19,917 nt of DNA from CAYONQ01 sp964405375 (lineage in GTDB: Bacteria; Planctomycetota; Phycisphaerae; Sedimentisphaerales; Anaerobacaceae), in NCBI GenBank assembly GCA_964405375.1, contig CAYONQ010000049.1, positions 1 to 19,917 of the forward strand, given 5' to 3'. Positions 4,986 through 12,181 of this stretch are shown piece after piece. Position 1 is the first letter of the stretch. Every line of letters starts with the position of its first letter. The position numbers and the translations under genes are program-made. The notes under the pieces are model-generated. The model was not told the DNA's origin, ran no database searches, and worked only from the letters and a program-made list of their open reading frames with translations.

Positions 4986-6977
4986 ATGGCTAAGAGTGCG
5001 AAAGAGCAAATCGAACGGCTGCGAGCTGAGATACGAAGGCACGATTACCTCTATTACGTGCTCAATCAGCCGGAAATAACCGACCGGCAATACGATAAGC
5101 TCTTCGCCGAGCTTAAAGAGTTAGAGCGGGCGAATCCACAATTTATAACGAGCGATTCGCCGACCCGGCGCGTCTCCGAACGGCCTATCGAGGGCTTTGT
5201 CGCCGTCAGGCACGCTGTGCCTATGCTCAGTATGGACAATACCTACAACGCCGAGGAGCTAAGGGCGTTTGATGAAAGAGTGGCAAAAGCACTTGGCAAC
5301 AAAAACTACGACTACGTTGTTGAATTGAAAATAGACGGGCTTGCGATAAGTCTACGTTTCGAAGGCGGCAAGCTTGCGGTAGCTGCCACCCGCGGCGACG
5401 GCGAGGTGGGCGACGATGTTACCGCCAATGTCCGCACAATAAAGGCCGTCCCGCTGGTGCTCTTGGGCAATGGCAATATCCCTGACGTACTTGAGGTTCG
5501 CGGCGAGGTCTATATGCCGACGGGCTCATTTGTTGAGTTGAACCGGCTTCGTACAGAAGCGGGCGAGCCGGCCTTTGCCAATCCGCGAAATGCAGCAGCC
5601 GGCTCCTTGAAGCTGCTCGATGCGAGAATAACCGCCACGAGGAACCTGGCGTTCTTTGCCTATTCAATAGGCGAGGTTTCACAGCCATTGGCTGAAAATC
5701 ACTTCCAGACGCTGCAGAAATTCAAAGAGCTGGGACTGCCCGTTAATCCCAACATAAAAAGAGCCAGAGATATAGATAAGGTAATAAATATCTGTCTCAA
5801 CCGGGAAAACAAGCAGCGGAAGCTGGGCTATCAGATTGACGGAATGGTGATAAAGGTCAACCGCTTCGACCAGCGGGAGATTTTAGGCGCAACGGGCAGG
5901 GCACCGCGGTGGTGTATCTCTTACAAATTCCCGGCCCAGCAGGCGGAAACAATCGTGGAATCAATCGACGTGCAGGTCGGTAAAAGCGGGATTCTAACAC
6001 CGGTGGCGAATTTGGCCGCCGTTCAGCTGTCAGGGACAACGGTCAAAAGGGCATCGCTGCACAACTTTGATGAACTGAAACGACTCGATGTGCGCTGCGG
6101 AGATACGGTGGTAATCGAAAAGGCGGGCGAGATAATACCGCAGGTAGTGGAAGTAAAAAAGCAGTTAAGGCCCGCCGGTGCGGCACCCTTCAAACCGCCC
6201 AGGAAATGCCCGAACTGTGGCGGCGATGCTAAAAAGGATGAAGACGGCGTTTATATAAGGTGCCTTAATCCGGGCTGCTTAGGGCAATTGAAGGAACGGC
6301 TGAAGTATTTCGCCGGTCGAGGCCAGATGGACATCGAAGGTCTTGGCCCTGCAATCATTGACCAACTAGTAGAACGAAAGTTAGTTGTCGAACCAGCAGA
6401 CTTGTACAAACTTACAAAGCAAAACTTGCTAAGTCTTGATCGTATGGGACCAAAAAGTGCCGACAATTTACTCGAAGCAATTGAAAAGAGCAAAACGAGA
6501 AACTTGGCTAAAGTGATTGCGGCACTTGGTATACAGCATGTAGGAGTCCAAATTGCTGAGATACTTGCAAATAGATTCAAACATCTTGGTCTATTAATGC
6601 AAGCGAGCGAAGAAGAATTTGCCGGAATCGACCAGATAGGGCCGGTAATTGCAAAAAGTATACATGATTATTTTGAGAAGTGGATTAATCGAACCAAAGA
6701 ATTACTAGAATATTTGAATCCACAGAAAGAAAAAACAAAATTATCGGATAAGCTTGCTGGCAAAACGATTGTTGTTACAGGCACTCTGGAGAATTTCACC
6801 CGCCAGCAGGCCGAGCAGGCAATCAGGCAGGCGGGCGGAAAACCATCTTCCAGCTTGAGCAAAAAAACCGATTTTGTACTGGCCGGCAAAGAGCCGGGAA
6901 GCAAACTCGATAAGGCACGGAAATTAGGCGTTAAAGTGATAAACGAAAAGCAATTCCTGGAGATAATAAAAGATTAG
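4986..6977 (+). CDS. ligA: NAD-dependent DNA ligase LigA
   Basis: 663 residues, full length for LigA. It seals nicks in duplex DNA during replication and repair using NAD+, through an adenylated lysine. Domains in order: N-terminal Ia domain with HDYLYYVLNQPEITDRQYD (19-37), which captures NMN; adenylation domain with the KIDG motif (catalytic Lys115); OB-fold (about 320-400); zinc finger with Cys408, Cys411, Cys426 and Cys431; helix-hairpin-helix domain (about 440-585); BRCT domain (587-663). The ATG at 4986 has no strong Shine-Dalgarno but gives the canonical MAKSAKEQIERLRAEI start. It begins an operon: ribD follows after 4 bases. GC content falls sharply over the HhH part (about 39% at 6361-6600 against about 60-65% in other sampled stretches) while the protein stays intact, hinting at recombination. 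Confidence 0.97.
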   Translation: MAKSAKEQIERLRAEIRRHDYLYYVLNQPEITDRQYDKLFAELKELERANPQFITSDSPTRRVSERPIEGFVAVRHAVPMLSMDNTYNAEELRAFDERVAKALGNKNYDYVVELKIDGLAISLRFEGGKLAVAATRGDGEVGDDVTANVRTIKAVPLVLLGNGNIPDVLEVRGEVYMPTGSFVELNRLRTEAGEPAFANPRNAAAGSLKLLDARITATRNLAFFAYSIGEVSQPLAENHFQTLQKFKELGLPVNPNIKRARDIDKVINICLNRENKQRKLGYQIDGMVIKVNRFDQREILGATGRAPRWCISYKFPAQQAETIVESIDVQVGKSGILTPVANLAAVQLSGTTVKRASLHNFDELKRLDVRCGDTVVIEKAGEIIPQVVEVKKQLRPAGAAPFKPPRKCPNCGGDAKKDEDGVYIRCLNPGCLGQLKERLKYFAGRGQMDIEGLGPAIIDQLVERKLVVEPADLYKLTKQNLLSLDRMGPKSADNLLEAIEKSKTRNLAKVIAALGIQHVGVQIAEILANRFKHLGLLMQASEEEFAGIDQIGPVIAKSIHDYFEKWINRTKELLEYLNPQKEKTKLSDKLAGKTIVVTGTLENFTRQQAEQAIRQAGGKPSSSLSKKTDFVLAGKEPGSKLDKARKLGVKVINEKQFLEIIKD

Positions 6978-6981
6978 TCGG

Positions 6982-8205
6982 ATGCGAGATACGAGATACG
7001 ATTCACAAGATACGAAATATATGCAAATGGCGTTGAAGCTGGCGCAGCGTGGCATCGGCTCGGTTGAGCCGAACCCTGCGGTCGGCTGCGCCATCGTAAA
7101 GGCAAATCAGGTCATCGGCAGGGGCTCACACAAGCAGTTCGGCGGCCCCCACGCAGAGATAAACGCCCTTGAAGACTGCAAGGGCTTAGGGGTTAATCCG
7201 CAGGGGGCGGTGATGTACGTTACGCTTGAGCCGTGCTGCCATCAGGGCAAGACAGCACCGTGCACGGATGCGATTATCGCCGCCAGGGTGGCAAAGGTTA
7301 TCATCGCGACGATAGACCCGTCAGAGCACGCCGCTGGCAGGGGCATCGAGCAGTTGCGCAAAGCGGGAATCGAGGTGCAAATCGGCGTCTGTGAAACACA
7401 GGCACGTCTGCTAAATGCACCTTTTATCAAATTCGCCGCTACCGGCAGGTGCTGGATAGTATTGAAATGGGCGCAGAGTATTGACGGCAAATTGGCATAC
7501 GCCGGCGATAACAACAAACAATGGATTTCAAACCAGCAGAGCAGAAAAGATGCACATATACTGCGCCGCCGGGCGGGGGCGATATTGGTGGGTATAAATA
7601 CGGTCCTCGCCGACGACCCGCTGCTGACTGCCCGCCCCGTTAGAAGTTTGCACCGAAGTTCCACCAGTCTCCCAGAAGGTCTTACTTCTAACGGGGCCCG
7701 GCCAAGCAAGGCCACGAAAGCTATCAGAATCGTATTGGACAGCCGTTTAAGAATTCCACCGGACTGCCAATTATTGACTACCGCAAAAGAGACACCCGTA
7801 CTGATTTTAACAAGCCCTGAAACACTACAGGCAAATCCTCAAACGGCGGAAAAAATCATACAGATGGGTGCGGAAGTGCTCGCATACCCGGATATGCAGG
7901 GAAGCTCCAATCTGCATTTCCTGCTGGATGAACTAAATAGACGCGGAATCACTCAACTGCTCGTCGAAGGTGGACCAGCGGCAATCACCTCCTTTTTGAA
8001 GGAGCAGCTCGCCGACGAAATCTGTGTTTATATAGCGCCGAAAATACTGGGGGCACAGGGGGCCGCTGATATAACCAAGCCGATGGCTGACTTAACACAG
8101 ACCGTCGGCCTGCGTTACGTCGATACGAAATGTTTCGGTGATGACGTCCGGCTGACCGGCCTGACGGAAAAGGCCGTCAGCGAGATTGGGATTGCCGGGG
8201 GATAA
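6982..8205 (+). CDS. ribD: Bifunctional riboflavin deaminase/reductase RibD
   Basis: 407 residues. The N-terminal deaminase half carries the zinc site GGPHAEINAL (His57, catalytic Glu59) and EPCCHQGKTAPC (Cys85, Cys94). The C-terminal NADPH reductase half starts near KWAQSIDGKLA (162-172) and includes GAILVGINTVLADDPLLTAR and LLVEGGP. It converts the GTP-derived pyrimidine to 5-amino-6-ribitylaminouracil phosphate in riboflavin synthesis. It starts 4 bases after ligA. The first 13 residues (MRDTRYDSQDTKY) come from a repeated GATACGA sequence seen elsewhere in the window, so the native start may be ATG 7021 (MQMALKLAQRG). Residues about 219-246 are an extra segment that contains a 64-bp palindromic element inserted in frame. 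Neither start has a good Shine-Dalgarno. Confidence 0.95.
   Translation: MRDTRYDSQDTKYMQMALKLAQRGIGSVEPNPAVGCAIVKANQVIGRGSHKQFGGPHAEINALEDCKGLGVNPQGAVMYVTLEPCCHQGKTAPCTDAIIAARVAKVIIATIDPSEHAAGRGIEQLRKAGIEVQIGVCETQARLLNAPFIKFAATGRCWIVLKWAQSIDGKLAYAGDNNKQWISNQQSRKDAHILRRRAGAILVGINTVLADDPLLTARPVRSLHRSSTSLPEGLTSNGARPSKATKAIRIVLDSRLRIPPDCQLLTTAKETPVLILTSPETLQANPQTAEKIIQMGAEVLAYPDMQGSSNLHFLLDELNRRGITQLLVEGGPAAITSFLKEQLADEICVYIAPKILGAQGAADITKPMADLTQTVGLRYVDTKCFGDDVRLTGLTEKAVSEIGIAGG
7634..7697 (+). repeat. Palindromic element inserted in frame in ribD
   Basis: Perfect 14-bp inverted arms (GCCCCGTTAGAAGT at 7634-7647 and ACTTCTAACGGGGC at 7684-7697) enclose 36 bases. The encoded stretch (VRSLHRSSTSLPEGLTSNGA) lies where RibD proteins normally run from LLTARP to IRIVLDSRL without it. 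It looks like an in-frame palindromic repeat, comparable in style to the Rickettsia palindromic elements. Confidence 0.75.
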
Positions 8206-8208
8206 GTT

Positions 8209-9132
8209 ATGAAAAAGATTGAAGTTCTGGGCTTGCAGACCGTGCCGGAAATCAAACAGGGGGATAACTTAGCCGAGATTATCGTCAAATGCGCCGAGGA
8301 TGAAATCGGCGGGCTTCGAGAGAAAGATATTATCGTTTTGACCAGTAAGATTGTCTCCAAGGCAATGGGGCGAATCAGAAAGCTCAGCGATGTCAGCCCC
8401 GGTAAAAAGGCACTGAAGCTGTCCAGACGAACCGGCAAGGATGCAAAATGGCTTCAGATGATTTTCGACGAAGGCCATCAGATTCTCGCCATTATGCCAA
8501 TCAAAGGCATTGTTGAAAGCCGCATTATGAATGCCTCTGAAGATATAGAATGCAGCAAAATAGCTTGTGACCACGAGCAGGCCATCTGTATAACAAGGGG
8601 CAGGGACGGCCGAATCCATACCTGCGATGCCGGCATCGACGGCTCGAACCATCCAGCCGATATAGTAAGTCTCTTACCAGAGGATACTGACCAGGCGGCA
8701 AAAGAAATACGACAGCAAATTCAGGAACTAACCGGCAGGCAGGTCGCTGTCATTCTGGCTGATACGGAGATGCTCCCGTTCGGCACGATGGATTTTGCGG
8801 TCGGTTCATCCGGCATTGAGCCGGTATCGAAGCAATTCGGTAAGCTGGATTTATTCGGCAAGCCGAAGTTCGGCGGAATCGACCTGACCGCTTATGAGCT
8901 GACCAGCGCCTCGGCCCTCCTATTCGGCCAGGTAGCCGCCGGCATCCCAGCGGTTGTGCTCAGGGGTTATGAATACGAGATTAACGAAACAGCCACCATC
9001 TCGAATACATTAGTGCCAAAGCCAGGCGATACCGACATTGCCAAAGCAATAAAGGCCACGATGCGAGCTACGTCTTACGCCCACGGCCTAAAAAACCGCC
9101 TGCTTTTGCGAATTGCCTCCTGGTTCGTTTAG
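8209..9132 (+). CDS. CofE-like coenzyme F420:L-glutamate ligase
   Basis: 307 residues of the F420-0:gamma-glutamyl ligase family (PF01996), which adds glutamate to coenzyme F420 in a GTP-dependent reaction. Recognisable family segments: IVLTSKIVSKAMGRIR (about 42-57), the central IDGSNHPADIVSLLPEDTD, and the ADTEMLPFGTMDFAVGSSGI plus GIPAVVLRGYEYE C-terminal core. It lies 3 bases after ribD with GGGGGA 6 bases before its ATG, so the two are probably translated from one message. RibD makes the riboflavin precursor from which the F420 chromophore is built, which fits an F420 role. No other F420 gene (cofC, cofD, cofG/H) is in the window, so an alternative amide-ligase function is possible. Family certain, substrate inferred. 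Confidence 0.8.
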   Translation: MKKIEVLGLQTVPEIKQGDNLAEIIVKCAEDEIGGLREKDIIVLTSKIVSKAMGRIRKLSDVSPGKKALKLSRRTGKDAKWLQMIFDEGHQILAIMPIKGIVESRIMNASEDIECSKIACDHEQAICITRGRDGRIHTCDAGIDGSNHPADIVSLLPEDTDQAAKEIRQQIQELTGRQVAVILADTEMLPFGTMDFAVGSSGIEPVSKQFGKLDLFGKPKFGGIDLTAYELTSASALLFGQVAAGIPAVVLRGYEYEINETATISNTLVPKPGDTDIAKAIKATMRATSYAHGLKNRLLLRIASWFV

Positions 9133-9298
9133 TTTGCATCCGGTGAAGTGTGAAGCGAATACAGCGGTCTTTCCTTTGTGCCCCTGTGGTTCTGCCTTTG
9201 CCTTAATTTTCCTTTATGGCTGCTGCGGCTATTTTTTATCTAACATTTTTTTGGTCCGCAGGATGTGAAAGTAGTGCTGGGCAAAGTGGTGTGGGGAA

Positions 9299-9559
9299 TT
9301 ATGGCCTGTATATTTCACGTCTGTGGCCGATTTTGATTATGTCAACTATCGAATCTTCATCATCGACGGAATAAATTATTCTGTAATCGCCCTGGCGGAT
9401 GCGGTATTGTTCCTGACCTGAGAGCTTTTGTGAGCCGGTTGGCCTGGGATTTTCTACAAGCGATTGAATGCGCTTGACAATCTTTCGCAGGTCTTTCTTT
9501 GGGATGTCTTCCAGCTCTTTGGCAGCAGATTTTTTGACGGCTACTTTATATTTTGCCAT
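9299..9559 (-). CDS. RelE/ParE-superfamily toxin
   Basis: 86 residues, the normal length for this superfamily of type II toxins, which mostly cleave mRNA in the ribosome. The pattern is typical: an N-terminal strand (KYKVAVKKSAAKELEDIP), two helices (KKDLRKIVKRIQSLVENP), the PTGSQKLSG turn, then YRIRQGDYRIIYSVDD and VDIIKIGHRREIYR strands with the conserved basic and Tyr residues. The ATG at 9559 overlaps by 14 bases the end of a 16-codon stub that resembles the tail of an antitoxin, the usual arrangement for antitoxin-toxin pairs. No full antitoxin is present: an in-frame TAA stands immediately upstream of the stub. So this may be an orphan or silenced toxin. Confidence 0.85.
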   Translation of the reverse strand: MAKYKVAVKKSAAKELEDIPKKDLRKIVKRIQSLVENPRPTGSQKLSGQEQYRIRQGDYRIIYSVDDEDSIVDIIKIGHRREIYRP

Positions 9560-9596
9560 TTTTCTGCAGGTTCTTTAGAACATCCTCAAATGCCAC
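9546..9596 (-). pseudogene. Antitoxin C-terminal stub
   Basis: GTG-started 16-residue frame ending in AFEDVLKNLQKNGKI, overlapping the toxin start by 14 bases. The helical, Lys-rich tail and the overlap fit the end of a RelB-type antitoxin. A TAA lies two codons upstream, so the DNA-binding half is missing. The AT-rich sequence further up (9597-9700) includes the palindrome GATTAAACTTAATC (9618-9631), possibly the old operator. Confidence 0.4.
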
Positions 9597-9705
9597 GTTT
9601 TAAGCTTCATTTATCACGGATTAAACTTAATCTAACTCATATTAAAACTCAAAAACCTCAGTTTAAGTCTCTAATCCGAGCAGGTTGAGTTTTTCTGAAT
9701 GGCTC

Positions 9706-9733
9706 TTGTGTGCTGATGTGGTGTTTGTATAAT
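9706..9733 (+). promoter_or_regulatory. Promoter of the phosphofructokinase gene
   Basis: A perfect TATAAT (9728-9733) with TTGTGT (9706-9711) 16 bases upstream. The predicted start near 9740 gives a leader of about 60 bases that begins at the 10-bp repeat. The -35 box is weak. Confidence 0.55.
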
Positions 9734-9740
9734 AAGTTCT

Positions 9741-9780
9741 GAAGTGCCTAAAGTGCTCTAAAGTGAACTAAAGTTACAAT
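9741..9780 (+). repeat. 10-bp phased repeat in the pfp leader
   Basis: Four consecutive decamers with the pattern AAGTGNNCTA (gaagtgccta, aagtgctcta, aagtgaacta, aagttacaat; the last is degenerate). The period equals one helical turn, and the block lies between the predicted transcription start and the ribosome site GGAGAGG (9787-9793). Confidence 0.7.
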
Positions 9781-9801
9781 TTTAGTGGAGAGGTTGTAAA
9801 A

Positions 9802-10998
9802 ATGGCGAATGCGGTGGTTGGGCAGTCGGGCGGGCCGACGGCTGTGATAAATGCATCCTTAGTTGGCGTTATCGAAGAGGCAGGCAAACACCCTGAAATA
9901 GAAAATCTCTACGGGGCGGTCCACGCAGTAGCGGGGATTGTCAAAGAGGACTTCATCGATTTGAAGAAGCTGTCAGCCGATACGCTGAAAGATGTGGCGG
10001 ATTCGCCGTGTTCGGCCCTCGGCTCAAGCAGGGATAAGCCGGATGACGAGTATTGTGCGAAGATTTTTGAGGTCTTCAAAAAGCGCAATATCCGGTATTT
10101 TTTCTATATCGGCGGCAACGACTCGGCAAGTACCGCTCATATCATTAACAAGCGGGCAGGCGAGGCCGGCTACGAGCTGCGGGCGTTTCATATCCCCAAG
10201 ACGATAGACAACGACCTGCTGGTTACCGACCATTGTCCGGGCTACGGGACGGCTGCGAAATTCGAGGCCTGTGCCTTGATGGGCGATGATTTGGATAACC
10301 GTGCGCTGCCGGGGATAAAGATTGATTGTGTAATGGGCAGGCACGCCGGGTTTCTTACCGCTGCTACTGTGTTAGGTAAGCAAAGAGACGACGACGGCCC
10401 GCATCTGGTATATGTTCCGGAAAGGGCCGTTTCGCTCGACAAGTTCCTCGGCGATGTCGAGGGTGTTTATAAGAAATTAGGCCGATGTGTCGTTACGGTC
10501 AGCGAGGGGATATGCGATACGGATGGCATTCCCTGGGGCAAAAAGCTGGCCAAGTGGGAGGAGACCGACGCACACGGCAATGTGCAGTTGTCCGGCTCGG
10601 GTTCTCTGGCAGATTTTCTTGCTGCGCAGGTGAGGGGCAAGCTCGGTGTGAAGCGCGTTCGGGCCGATACGTTCGGCTATCTTCAGAGGAGCTTTGCGGG
10701 CCTGCGTTCTGAGGTTGACGCCAGAGAGGCGAGATGGTGCGGCCGGCACGCGGTTCAATACGCTATGGAAGAGCAAAACGGCTCGGTGGCGATAAAGCGG
10801 CTGGCCAGCGGAAAAGATTATAAGGTTGAATTGTTCCGCACGGAGCTTAGCAGCGTGGCTGAGAAGACGAAGCCGATGCCGGACGAATTCATTAACGCCG
10901 AAGGTAACGGCATAACAGAGGCCTTTATCGAATACGCAATGCCGCTGACAGGAGGATTGCCGAAGACGCACTATTTAGGTGATTACCCGAGGGCCTGA
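9802..10998 (+). CDS. pfp: Phosphofructokinase, pyrophosphate-type
   Basis: 398 residues of the phosphofructokinase family, which phosphorylates fructose 6-phosphate to the 1,6-bisphosphate in glycolysis. Motifs: phosphate loop GQSGGPTAVINAS (7-19), GGNDSASTAH (104-113), PKTIDNDL (132-139, catalytic Asp136), PGYGTAAKF, and MGRHAGFLTAATVLG (178-192). Two marks point to pyrophosphate rather than ATP as donor: Asp in the fourth position of GGNDS, where ATP enzymes have Gly (GGDGS), and Lys in PKTIDND, where ATP enzymes have Gly. PPi enzymes are reversible. An Asn replaces the Mg-binding Asp of GGD, a known variant in some long PPi-type clades. The start is supported by GGAGAGG 8 bases upstream. 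It converges on the GH130 gene 16 bases away, with no clear terminator. Confidence 0.92.
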   Translation: MANAVVGQSGGPTAVINASLVGVIEEAGKHPEIENLYGAVHAVAGIVKEDFIDLKKLSADTLKDVADSPCSALGSSRDKPDDEYCAKIFEVFKKRNIRYFFYIGGNDSASTAHIINKRAGEAGYELRAFHIPKTIDNDLLVTDHCPGYGTAAKFEACALMGDDLDNRALPGIKIDCVMGRHAGFLTAATVLGKQRDDDGPHLVYVPERAVSLDKFLGDVEGVYKKLGRCVVTVSEGICDTDGIPWGKKLAKWEETDAHGNVQLSGSGSLADFLAAQVRGKLGVKRVRADTFGYLQRSFAGLRSEVDAREARWCGRHAVQYAMEEQNGSVAIKRLASGKDYKVELFRTELSSVAEKTKPMPDEFINAEGNGITEAFIEYAMPLTGGLPKTHYLGDYPRA

Positions 10999-11014
10999 GG
11001 TAATTTACGATTGG

Positions 11015-11974
11015 CTATTGCTCTACTTGCGGACAGGACATAATATAGTCAATACAATCGCTTAAACGTGCCGTTGCAACGGCGATAACGCAGTCAGCGG
11101 CACCGTAGTAGAGATTAAGCTGGTTGGTCTCTTTCTGGATGGTAGCTCCGCTGGGAAATACCACGCCGCTGACATCGCCGACGCGTTCGTAATATGCCCT
11201 CGGCCCAAGAATCCATTCATCGCTTCGCCGCAGGACTTTCCACGGCTCTTCGAGGTCCAGCAGTGCCAGGCCAACACGGTATATTGCTCCTGCGGTGGTG
11301 ATGCGGACGCCGTGATAGAATATCATCCAGCCCTGTGGTGTTTCTATCGGCTGACAGGCCAGCCCGACTCTATGACAGTCCCAGTATGCGGTCCTTGTTC
11401 TAATCAGTAACCTGTGGTCTCCCCAATGCTTTAAGTCCGGTGAGAAGCTCAGCCACATATGTGCCTCGCCCCGGACAATGGGGCGGTGAATCAGTGCGAA
11501 TCGCCCTCTGAATCTGCGAGGGAAGAGGCAGGCGTCTTTATCCTCCGGCGGAAGGAGGGCGCCGAGGCGGGCAAAGGTCCTGAAGTTTTTGGTAATGGCC
11601 AGTGAGACGACGGGGCCTCCTTCGCTGAAAGATGTATAGGTAATGCCAAACTGCTTTTGCTCTTCGAGCCAGATGATTCGGGGGTCTTCCAGCCCCCATC
11701 TTTCTTCGTGGGAGTCCTGATTGGCCTCCATAGTCGGTGCGGGGTCAATCTGCCAGTTCGTAAATCCGTCGGCGCTGCGGGCGACGGTCAGGTGCGAAAA
11801 TCCGCGCATATCCTCCACTCGAATCAGCAGCAGCGTTTCGTTATTTAATTTAATCGACGCCGGGTTCATAACCGCATTTGCCGGATAAGGCCAGTTTTCG
11901 GGCGTTATTATCGGGTTGCCTTCGTACCTCTTGAACAGCTCGTTGGCCTTTTTTTGACGTAAAAAGTCGTTCAT
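11015..11974 (-). CDS. GH130-family mannoside phosphorylase-like protein
   Basis: 319 residues forming the five-bladed propeller of glycoside hydrolase family 130. These enzymes mostly phosphorolyse beta-mannosides, releasing mannose 1-phosphate. Motifs in order: NPIITPENWPY, AVMNPASIKLNNETLLLIR (34-52), VEDMRGFSHLTVARS, GLEDPRI (94-100, holding the catalytic Asp), YTSFSEGG, KDACLFPRRF, HRP, MWLSFSPDLKHWG, and GWMIFYHGV. There is no signal peptide, so it is cytoplasmic. The ATG at 11974 has only a weak AGGG ribosome site. Convergent with the phosphofructokinase, so mannose 1-phosphate could feed the same glycolytic route (inference). The exact disaccharide or oligosaccharide substrate cannot be read from the sequence. 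Confidence 0.9.
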   Translation of the reverse strand: MNDFLRQKKANELFKRYEGNPIITPENWPYPANAVMNPASIKLNNETLLLIRVEDMRGFSHLTVARSADGFTNWQIDPAPTMEANQDSHEERWGLEDPRIIWLEEQKQFGITYTSFSEGGPVVSLAITKNFRTFARLGALLPPEDKDACLFPRRFRGRFALIHRPIVRGEAHMWLSFSPDLKHWGDHRLLIRTRTAYWDCHRVGLACQPIETPQGWMIFYHGVRITTAGAIYRVGLALLDLEEPWKVLRRSDEWILGPRAYYERVGDVSGVVFPSGATIQKETNQLNLYYGAADCVIAVATARLSDCIDYIMSCPQVEQ

Positions 11975-12000
11975 ATTTCAGCCCTGAAGCGTTAACGTAT

Positions 12001-12058
12001 CCTGCTCGCCTCTGCGAAGCGTTCCGGCGAAGCAGGAAAAGGTATTGCGACATTACTT
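12001..12058 (-). repeat. REP-like element A: GCAGG hairpin plus GTATCG motifs
   Basis: CCTGCTCGCC (12001-12010) pairs with GGCGAAGCAGG (12026-12036), preceded by CGTAT and followed by GGTATTGCG and TTTCGTATCG. The same order of pieces (CGTATCC, CCTGC/GCAGG hairpin, GTATCGC, TTTCGTATC) is found at 14326-14372, so the ABC gene is flanked by two related copies. Confidence 0.5.
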
Positions 12059-12181
12059 TTCGTATCGCCTAATTTTATCGGCAAGATAAGCAGTTTTCTG
12101 CAAATCAAAGTACTAATTTCTGCCGTATTGACTGCGTATTTCGTATTGCCCAGCGTTTAGTGCGTCCTGCGCATCGTGAGT

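Noticed and set aside
5419..6904. Several long minus-strand open frames inside ligA, and similar ones inside ribD and the phosphofructokinase gene.
   Set aside because: They mirror GC-rich coding of strongly recognised genes and have no ribosome sites or family resemblance.
7021..7023. Moving the RibD start to ATG 7021.
   Set aside because: It fits the family better but has no better ribosome site than 6982, so I kept the longer frame and recorded the doubt.
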